Shown: one piece after another, positions 56,321 through 64,000 of the stretch | Position numbering within the stretch: position 1 is the first letter of the stretch | Layout: every line of letters starts with the position of its first letter | Assembly: GCA_001414485.1 (NCBI GenBank) | Contig: LLEY01000072.1 | Span: 517,873 to 581,872, forward strand | From: Calycina herbarum | Taxonomy: Eukaryota > Ascomycota > Leotiomycetes > Helotiales > Pezizellaceae | DNA length: 64,000 nucleotides | Direction of reading: 5' to 3' | Position numbers and translations under genes: made by a program | Notes under the pieces: generated by a model | Seen by the model: the letters and a program-made list of their open reading frames with translations, nothing else | Database searches by the model: none | What the model was told of the DNA's origin: nothing

Positions 56321-57257
56321 CTTTCGGGATTGGGGAACAAAGACAACAGCTATTTTTGAGAGGTTACTTGAGTCCAAAACTAGAACGAGGGGTTAATGAA
56401 ACGTGAGTTAAAATAAGAAGTGAATTGTAGTAGCATTTATCAACATGTAAAGAAAGAAATAGGAGCTCGCTTGCTTAGGTACGCTTCCAAACATAGTGGC
56501 CTGCCGTCAAGGCTTGACAAGCAACAAAGGTACCGTGTAGCAACTTTGTACTGCGACCCTGCAAACGGCAAGGTGGTACTCTAACCCTGCCTCCACCGTC
56601 CAGAACCCTCCAGCCAAGTCTCTTGGCCTCGAGAAGAGAAATAACGAACTGTGGAACTACTCGTGAAATTTAGTTTAGGCTGCGGGCCTGCGGCCATTAC
56701 CGGAAACCATCGAAAGATCCTCCCCGCAAACATATTGTATCGAAAACCAGGCGTCGCAAGGCTGAGGAGTACTTGTGGAATAATGGTAGTGGTTGCAAAT
56801 GAGGCTGGTCGGGAATGGGGAGCGTGTGCTGAGTTTGGTTTCTGAGAGCGAGGAAATAGGTTACCGGGGCGATTTCGGGCCGGTGTCTTGAACTTTGGCC
56901 GACGTTTTTGACACATCGGCCCGAGGTCCAACCAGCGCTAATCAATTTTATTTCACTCATGAAACCAATAATTGCAGGAGCAGGTCTCTACAGTCTCTAC
57001 ATTATGACGCGCAACTAATTATATGGAGGTGATATGGGCAGCTAAAGCCGAATTTTTTTATATATTTGAAATGGAATAACCGTAAGTTGTGTTTCAAGTT
57101 GGAACTGGTGGCGCAGAATAGGTCGGTCATACATATCCCAAAAGCGGAAAATAGGAGAGATTATTATTATTGTTATTATCATTATTATTGTTTTTATCAT
57201 TATTATTGTTATTATCATTATTATTGTTATTATCATTATTATCTATTTTCCATCTGT
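56321..57257. other. Duplicated upstream region of the GPI pair, plus microsatellite
   Basis: This stretch holds the promoter of the long GPI-anchored gene. Blocks such as TACTCTAACCCTGCCTCCACC (near 56577) and CATATTGTATCG (near 56730) recur upstream of the short paralogue near 57953 and 58049, which shows that the duplication included promoter DNA. A repeat at 57161-57243 is listed separately. Confidence 0.55.
57161..57243. repeat. 18-bp unit microsatellite (ATT-rich)
   Basis: The unit ATTATTATTGTTATTATC is repeated about four and a half times with one or two changes, ending 15 bases beyond the stop codon of the short GPI-anchored paralogue. Confidence 0.85.
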
Positions 57258-57713
57258 CTACAAAGCAATAACCAACACGCTTAGTACGGAAAGGAAAGTC
57301 ATTCCTAATCTAGCTCCGATTGCTACGCCGTCGTTTTGAGGTAATCCGCTATCTGTTGGAATTGGTGCGGACCCAAAAGGAGAAGTAGTTGCCCCGGCTT
57401 CTACAACAACATTTGTAGTAACTCCACCAATGACTGCGATAGATGTTGTATAACTAACAGAACTAGACGAACTCGGGATTGAGCTGTTAGGGTAGAGGCC
57501 TCCTGGAGAGGAAGTGGCTGGGACTCCTGGGTTGACAGGAACAGTTGAATTGTATCCGGGAACAACAGGGGTTGGGGTCGTAGTAACACCTGGTGTTGTT
57601 GAATTCTGAGCCTGGGAACAATAAGCTACGTGAAATGAGATTAGAACCGCATATTGACTTACAACTACTGTAACAGAGGCAATAATAGCCTGGAGGAAGG
57701 CTGTAGTATGCAT
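57258..57713 (-). CDS. Short GPI-anchored paralogue lacking the cysteine modules
   Basis: Exons 57713-57663 and 57611-57258 around a 51-nt intron at the same position as in the neighbour close at 134 residues. The signal peptide (MHTTAFLQAIIASVTVV), the Pro/Asn/Gly-rich linker (VPGYNSTVPVNPG), the block TTSIAVIGGVTTNVVVEAGA and the hydrophobic tail (LGMTFLSVLSVLVIAL) all match the paralogue at 55009-56320. The entire cysteine-rich region is missing without disturbing the frame. The product would be a short, Ser/Thr/Pro-rich GPI-anchored mucin-like peptide. It may be functional or on its way to loss. Confidence 0.85.
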   Translation of the reverse strand: MHTTAFLQAIIASVTVVVSQYAVLISFHVAYCSQAQNSTTPGVTTTPTPVVPGYNSTVPVNPGVPATSSPGGLYPNSSIPSSSSSVSYTTSIAVIGGVTTNVVVEAGATTSPFGSAPIPTDSGLPQNDGVAIGARLGMTFLSVLSVLVIAL

Positions 57714-58389
57714 ATTGAAACAGACCCTTTGATATTGAGGAACCGAGACAAAGAACAGTCTTGAGAGTTTAGGCTGAATTTGAAATTGAACGAGCGAAAT
57801 ACATTGAGAGAGAGAAAATGTAATGAGGGCAGAGGAGCATTTACGCTTGAGGTGTGTATCTAAAGATAGTAGCCATTGAACCTGGAAAAAGAAACAAAGG
57901 TACTCCTCCATAGCAACGAAAATTGTACTAGAACCGCAAACGGTAGTACAGTACTCTAGCCCTGCCTCCACCATTCATATGCATCGAAACGGACTTGTGA
58001 AAGTTTACCTTGAGCTCGGTCATTGCCAAACTATTGAAGATCCTAACGACAAATATATTGTATCGGATGACTAGGCCTCGGAAGGCTGCGAAATGCTGGT
58101 GGAATGATATTTTAGTGGTCGCGATTAAGACTGCGGTAAAGGGCGAGAGCTGTTGTAGGTGGTCATATTATTGAATAGATTCAACAGGCGCGAAAAATTG
58201 GCCGATATTCGGGCCGAAGGTCTACAGACCCACTGGAGCTCCCCCTCACTTTTCTAACCTAACAACCACCGCCTTCTCCCAAACAACGCACGAGTACCTC
58301 ATGAAATGTATTTCACATGAAGCCAATTCTTCGGGTGCAACTTTGGTACAGGTAGCTGGTTAGGGCCAGCTCTTCATGATCTCCACATC
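57714..58389. other. Upstream region of the short GPI paralogue
   Basis: Contains the second copy of the duplicated promoter blocks (near 57953-58170), then 200 bases leading to the nuclease-like gene. No additional gene. Confidence 0.5.
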
Positions 58390-59301
58390 ATGACGCGTAA
58401 CCAAACACCCAAAGTCGATAGCGAAAGCCACCTCGTCAATGAGCAGAGTTCTATCGAAATCAGAATTGTAACACACAATATCCGATATGCGACCCAAACC
58501 CCTTTCAAAGGCGAAGAGCTATGGCCAATTAGATGCCCAAGACTCTGTTCTCAGCTCAGATTCAATTCTACGGCCATTCCGGCAACATTGATCTGCCTTC
58601 AGGAGGTTCTCCATTCACAGCTACTCGATGTCATGGCCTCTCTCAACAGCTCTCCATGTGGCGGAGATTGGGCTTACATTGGTGTCGGACGAGATGACGG
58701 TAAAGAGGCCGGGGAGTATTCGCCAATAATTTATCGAAGGTCCGTTTGGAAAGTGGTTGACTGGCGGACCGTCTGGCTGAGCGAGTCCCCAACCACTCCA
58801 TCGAAGGGATGGGATGCAGCTAGTATAAGAATAGTCACAGTTGGTGTCTTGGAACATCGCAAATCTGGAAAGCTCATCTTGGCAATGAGTACTCACTTCG
58901 ATGATCAAGGTTCCACATCTCGTCGGGAGAGCGCAAAAATCATTCTTGGAATTGTCGAGGTTGAAACGAAAGCTCGCGATTATTCGAGTGTTCTTCTTGG
59001 TGGAGATTTCAACAGTCCTCCAGATGATGGGGCTTATCAGATTATGACGCGTTCCCAATCTCAGATGGAAGATATTGGTGTGTCAGTTCCAAAGGAGAAA
59101 CACTATGGCAACGAACTCACATTTACGTCCTTCGGTCACGTTGACAACACCCCGAGTCGAATTGACTTCATTTTTTCTAGGAAAGGCGATCATGTTACAT
59201 ATTGCACATATGGCGTTCTAGCGAATCGTTTCGACGATGGAGTTTATCTTTCAGATCATCGAGCATGTGTAGCGGATATACGGGTTTCGCATTCTGAATG
59301 A
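58390..59301 (+). CDS. Endonuclease/exonuclease/phosphatase (EEP) family protein
   Basis: Single exon, 303 residues. The metal-dependent EEP fold is complete: Asn in VTHNIRY, Glu in ICLQEVLH, the catalytic GGDFNSPPDD, and Asp-His in LSDHRACVADI. The family includes DNase I-like nucleases, sphingomyelinases and inositol phosphatases. This fungal group, with HNIRYAT and WDAASIRI blocks, is of unproven substrate. No signal peptide, so it is probably intracellular. Length fits a stand-alone catalytic domain. Confidence 0.92.
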   Translation: MTRNQTPKVDSESHLVNEQSSIEIRIVTHNIRYATQTPFKGEELWPIRCPRLCSQLRFNSTAIPATLICLQEVLHSQLLDVMASLNSSPCGGDWAYIGVGRDDGKEAGEYSPIIYRRSVWKVVDWRTVWLSESPTTPSKGWDAASIRIVTVGVLEHRKSGKLILAMSTHFDDQGSTSRRESAKIILGIVEVETKARDYSSVLLGGDFNSPPDDGAYQIMTRSQSQMEDIGVSVPKEKHYGNELTFTSFGHVDNTPSRIDFIFSRKGDHVTYCTYGVLANRFDDGVYLSDHRACVADIRVSHSE

Positions 59302-59936
59302 TAGAACAGTCTCTCGATATCAATTTAATACCCTCCGTAACTGATGACACGGAATGAAATATGTTGTTGCCATTCCTAAATTTCTCTGCATTTCTTTCCC
59401 CACATAGTAATCAACCTTTGTCCTCTATTTGTAGCAATTGGCAAACGCTCGTCTTTCTTTTTTATAAATCGTTCACGAGCTATACAAGCTGGCTCGCAGT
59501 GGACTGAGAAAATGGCAGTGTTCGTACCTACCTACATTGCTCGTTGTTCCAAATATCTAGGGTAATTCAAGGTCATTACCCTAGATATTTCGAATAATTT
59601 TAACTGAGAAGGTTTGGAACAATCAAGCTAAATTGTTTTAGAAAGTTGGAACAATAAGTAAGATAGGTAGGTACGAACTAAATATGCCTTAACATTTACT
59701 GCCGCTTTTTCTGTCCACCGGGAGGCTGGGTCATCTCAGTGCAAAAGTTAACGGTTTCAACTGTCCACGGATATCGGACAGTTTATTGCTCCACACTTCC
59801 CTCGAATTAAAGCGGCATTGAAGAGCTATATCCGTCCATCCGACATCCCCAAAATTTGCTTTTCATCACCACAAATTCAACTCCATCGCCTTTCTTTTCC
59901 AAAATTAAAATCAGGATATACAGGTTGTTTGTAAAG
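59302..59936. other. Intergenic region with a foldback repeat
   Basis: About 630 bases between the EEP gene and the Zn2Cys6 gene. It holds the inverted-repeat element at 59520-59678 and no gene. Confidence 0.5.
59520..59678. repeat. Foldback element with nested hairpin
   Basis: GTTCGTACCTACCTA at 59520-59534 is inverted at the right end (TAGGTAGGTACGAAC, 59664-59678), and TTGTTCCAA also pairs with TTGGAACAA. Inside, AAATATCTAGGGTAAT (59551-59566) and ATTACCCTAGATATTT (59575-59590) form a perfect 16-bp stem with an 8-base loop. No target duplication is evident. Confidence 0.75.
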
Positions 59937-62809
59937 ATGCTTGGAAATAATGCTACTCCAAAAACGAGAAATGCTCGTAAGTGCACCTATTCCAACTCTC
60001 CAAACTAGGATTTGATGGCCGCGCCTTGGCCGTTTGATCTTGAACGCAATCTCTCTCCCCATCGCTTTGATTTATTTGAATGTATCACGACGAATGCACA
60101 AACTTGCGGGGTGCATAAAAACGCCCTGCTGGGGAGCCCAATATCCGCGAAGAAGTGCAGAATGTGGCAGCTCCTTCTCTATTTCCGCTGCATCGATCCG
60201 CTGTGTACTTCCGTTGTGCGAGTGGCATTCTACTTTGAGAAAGTCGGATGTTTACAGCTAGTAGATTTTATACATATCCACTATATTTTGGTATACCATC
60301 TTACAACTAGCTAACTCTCAATCTCCCTTAGGTGCCTGTGAAGCCTGTCGAGCAAGCAAAAGTAAATGCATTTACACTCCCGAACAAAGTATTTGCCAGA
60401 AGTGTGAGCACAGTGGTACGCGATGTATCGTACGAGCCAAAGCTCGTCCCATGAGAGCACGAAATGCGTGGGTTGAGAAGAACTCCACTTTTGATTCCTT
60501 GTTGCTAATGTTAATTTACAGACGGACGACCAGTATACCTGATAAGGCCGAGAAACCTCAAACCCCTATGTTTAGCGATGAATTCTCCCTCACTTTACCA
60601 TCTATTACGGCGCCCGATAATCGAGAAGGCTTGGTTTCGCTTCATCAGCGTCACCAAGCCCTTTTCAATGACCAAAATCCGGACGAGAGTAAACGTGGAA
60701 CCGAGGAGTCGGAGACCCCTCCCTCTCGTCCTCTGTCCATTGAAAGACGTCAGATAAGTCTTGGTGATGCTGAGGAACTTCTTAGTTCTTTTCGATCCAA
60801 GTCTGGGTTTTTCCCATATGTGGATATTCCCGAGGAAGCCACCGTGCCGTCACTTTCCAGAAAATCACCATTTCTGCTTTTGGCCATCTTGACAAGCTCT
60901 TCGATTCGGTATCCGAAACTGTATCCACAGATCGATCATGAATTTAGACGGGTGTTGAGCTCCAAGGTTATTGTTGAGGGGAAGAAGAGTCTTGACTTTT
61001 TGCAAGGATTATTGATATACATTGCATGGTGAGTGTAACTTTCCCAAAACTTGGAGAGACATACTGACATAAACAAGGTATCCGTTTCATGCGAACCCAA
61101 AAAACAACCAATCATTTATGTTCTTGAACCTCGCAATTAGTCTTGTGACCGACCTTGGACTAGATCGAGAAGCACCGAACCTCAAAAACTTCAATGGTTT
61201 CGATATGACAGGTCTTTACGCCGAAGGGGCATGGACAAAGACAGCCAAGAAATGCTATCTTGGTTGTTATTACCTCTCATCTGCGTAAGCAGAGTTCCTA
61301 TCAAATCTCTTCGGGCCTCACGCTAACATTTATCACAGTCTCTCACTGGGATTTCAGAAGCCCAATAATCTACAATACCCAAAGTTAATGAACGATCACA
61401 GTCAAGTTTTTCTTGACGATTACGGTCCCACGGATTTCTGTTCCCTCGTCAAGTTAAATTATCTCCTTGAGAAAATCGCAGGCTTCTGTGTCTCGAAACC
61501 GCCAGCTGCTGATCCCCACTTGGAAGCGCTCAACGCCGAGATGAGCGTCCAGATATTTCAAAACGAATTGCATGAATGGTCACTTTCTGTTCCTCCCGAA
61601 ATCCGAAACTTACGTTTGTCAACCCGTCTCCCCAAACGTATCCAGAAAGACTCCGAAACTGACCTTCTCAAACAGCAAACATAGGCCTAGCAGAACGCTT
61701 CATCCAAATCTCAATCTACAGCCACGAACTAGGATTCCTCCGCCGCCCCTACCGCGAATTCTTGAAGACCAACAAGAACCCACTAACCTCCCATCTCCAT
61801 CCCTGTCTCTCAGCTTGCAAAACCTACTTCGAATACTTGCTCTCCCTCCCCTCTTCATCCTACCAATCCTTCACAACAGTCCAATGGGGAAACATGATTC
61901 AATCCGTACTCACACTTTCAAGATTAACATTCTTGATGGCCAGTGTATTAGGATGGGATGCTAATACTACTCGAACGAATATTCCGTTGGTCATGTACTT
62001 GGATTGTTTGTGTTATCGATTTATGGATTTATCGGGGACGAAGGCAGAGGGGATTGAGGATGCGGTTGATCCGGATATCATGTTTGTTTTTAAGATGATG
62101 TTGGGGAGTGTGAAGAGGAGTTATGAGAAGAGGGTGGGCGATATTAAGGTTGGGAGTTTCCATGGTGGGTTTCTTTCTTTTTCTTTTCCCTCTTTGATTC
62201 ACTTCCTGCCCTCTCACCTTCTTGTCACATATGTGGTGAGGTTTCCGTTTTTCTCCACAAATTTAACCTCCTCCCCACTAACCATCGCCATCACTTCCCT
62301 CCCAAACGCCCCAAAGCAACTCAAAGTCAACCCAACACTAATACTCTCTTCTTCTTCCCAGTCGCCCACGGCGTAGCAACAGGTCCCTCACGTGGCCGCT
62401 GCCCAATCCTGGACCCGGCCCTCTCCCCCCTCTTCAAACAAAAAGACACCGAATTCCTGAACACCTTGTACGATGAGAACTTTCCATTCCCCGGGAATGC
62501 TAGTAGTAGTGGTAGTGGGGGTCTGCCGAATATGAATGGATTCTTGGAGGGGGGTTATGGGATGGGTGGAATAGAGGGTCAAATTGGAGGGAGTATAGAG
62601 AGTGGAGGGGAGGGAATAACTGGAGGAGGGGTAGGGGGGAATGAAGGGTTAGGGGCCAGTGGAAATGGTGGATATCATAATATTGTAAGTACATCTGGCG
62701 CTTTTGAGTGGGGGTTGCATTTTTCTTGAGGTTTTTCTTGGGTCATCGAGTCTTAATCCTCTTTTCCATTATTGAATCACAACAGACTTTCAATTCCATG
62801 AAAAGATGA
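59937..62809 (+). CDS. Zn2Cys6 fungal-specific transcription factor
   Basis: Eight exons, 59937-59976, 60332-60467, 60522-61028, 61078-61284, 61339-61613, 61676-62164, 62362-62684 and 62786-62809, close at 666 residues. Intron 1 is long (355 nt); exon 8 is 24 nt. The zinc cluster is at Cys16, 19, 26, 35, 38 and 45 (CEACRASKSKC, CQKCEHSGTRC), spacing C-x2-C-x6-C-x8-C-x2-C-x6-C. The middle region contains the fungal-specific regulatory helices (SFMFLNLAISLVTDLGLDR, YSHELGFLRRPYREF). The tail is Gly/Ser-rich (IEGQIGGSIESGGEG). It is a nuclear regulator by family; targets are unknown. Intron 2 is 54 nt with no stop, so its retention would add 18 residues. The intron at 61614-61675 uses a weaker donor (GTTTGT) and is the least certain junction. 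Confidence 0.87.
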
Positions 62810-64000
62810 AAGTATCGTTGCTTGGAGTTTGTGGTGATTCTGGCCCACCTGAGGCTCTGGTATAAAGAGATAATAGCGTGAAAGAGAGAAAGAATCGCCA
62901 CTCGCGAAGCAAATAAGAGAACGAAATTATTTCCTTATCTTCTACTATCCAGCACCCCTCTTTTCAAATTTGTGAGTTTCATCAACCACATTTTCATCTT
63001 TGGCTTCCCTAGAAAAGGCTTTCAAATTTCCTAAGTACCCCAAAATCATCCACACTTCCAGGTTGTAGGATGAAATTGAAGAAAGTAAAAAGGCTGACGA
63101 GAAATATTCTCTTATAGTGGGCCACAATGACTTGTTCCTGGGCAGAGGAATTCTAAACTCCTCCCACTCCCTCACACACCTTTATATTTCTCATGTCATC
63201 CTCTTTGTTTCTCGTGCTGCTGGTTAGATAGGGTTCAACAGTACCTACGAAAGAGAAGAAAGAGAATTCTAAATTCTACTACCTTGTATAATTAGGTTAC
63301 ATTAGTCACAGTTATATAACTATTTCTTAACCCAGGAATATTAAGAAGTATTATAATAAAGAGGAAAAAGTAAATATCTATAAAGAGAGATGGATTTAAA
63401 TCTTACTCTCTCTCGCCTTCTTATATACTAACCTCAACCTCTCTCTCCTCTGAATTTAAACCTCAATTCCAAGCCCTCTTTCTATATTATAACGTAGAAA
63501 CCATCATGCTCAAATCCACTTAGCATAGCTACTATCTACTATCTACTATCCGCATACCTTACACAAGCGGCGAATATACGTATTACTTACAACTTACTTA
63601 TAAACAAGATAAGAAACAAGTGACGGCTTACTCACTCTTAATATAGGGGGGGGGGGGGGCAAAAAGATAGCGCGAGTAAACTATAGATAAACTCCCGGCT
63701 TACTCGTAAGATAAACTCACGCTCTCCTTCCTCCCCTGAAACCACAGTAAGACACAAAACCAACAAAACCAACAAGAAAATACTTACTATCAAAAAAATA
63801 ATATATATAAAAATCACAACACATACACATATACACTAACAAACAAACCAAAACCCATCAACCAAAACCCAATTTTCAACCCCTCCCTCATCTCTCCCTC
63901 CCCCTCAATCCATCCATACCTTGAACCCCTCCTCTCCCCTCCCCCAAAAAAAAGAAAACCCCCAAAAATAGCATCCATTCCCCAAAAAATAAATTTCCTC
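62810..64000. other. Right-edge low-complexity non-coding region
   Basis: No gene. Contains ACTATCTACTATCTACTATC near 63532, a G-run at 63647-63659, and A/C-rich low-complexity sequence from about 63750 to the edge. It could be the long 5' region of a gene outside the window. Confidence 0.5.

Noticed and set aside
1..64000. CRISPR arrays, prophage or bacterial insertion sequences
   Set aside because: No regularly spaced direct repeats or prokaryotic gene organisation; the sequence is a fungal nuclear genome.

Overview
This is a 64 kb piece of a filamentous ascomycete nuclear genome. Introns are short (about 45-110 nt, GT...AG, with CTAAC/CTGAC-like branch sites), intergenic spaces are long and AT-rich, and the gene content is typical: HET-domain protein, APSES factor, Zn2Cys6 regulators, peroxisomal acyl-CoA oxidase, RGS protein and GPI-anchored proteins. 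The overall look fits Leotiomycetes, perhaps a Sclerotiniaceae-like plant-associated species. That placement is inference from style, not from a database match. Gene models were spliced by hand, and frame closure was checked for every multi-exon gene listed.

Layout. 1-10 kb: a secreted intradiol dioxygenase, a HET-domain protein and a large uncharacterised 893-residue protein, all on the plus strand. The HET gene lies between two diverged copies of one ~150 bp segment, and the right copy is split by a TA-flanked MITE. 10-19 kb: a tyrosinase pseudogene, a Ser/Thr/Pro-rich single-pass membrane glycoprotein, and about 5.4 kb in two gene-free blocks with unusual short repeats. 19-26 kb: an MBP1-type APSES cell-cycle factor, an alpha/beta hydrolase, a 2EXR-type protein with an uncertain start, and a transcription-factor-like protein without a zinc cluster. 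26-35 kb: an AT-rich accessory stretch with a ~600 bp long-TIR element, a four-exon small secreted protein (effector-like), a small hypothetical ORF, a DHA1 MFS exporter and a perfect 34-bp-TIR MITE.

35-46 kb: a decayed DUF3632-like gene, an isochorismatase-like hydrolase, a GC-rich triple-hairpin island, a Zn2Cys6 pseudogene, a class II aldolase/adducin protein, an RGS membrane protein, a Cys-rich membrane protein and a mitochondrial PrpF-like isomerase. 46-64 kb: acyl-CoA oxidase with a C-terminal SKL, small hypothetical genes, a small secreted protein, a disordered protein, a tandem pair of GPI-anchored proteins (one has lost both cysteine modules), an endonuclease/exonuclease/phosphatase-family protein, a foldback repeat and a Zn2Cys6 factor.

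No operon-like or biosynthetic cluster logic ties the genes together. The most notable signals are three kinds of non-autonomous TIR elements, three decayed genes (one with stops in a RIP-like context), the triple-hairpin island between convergent genes, the module-loss tandem duplication, and the uncharacterised gene beside the HET locus.
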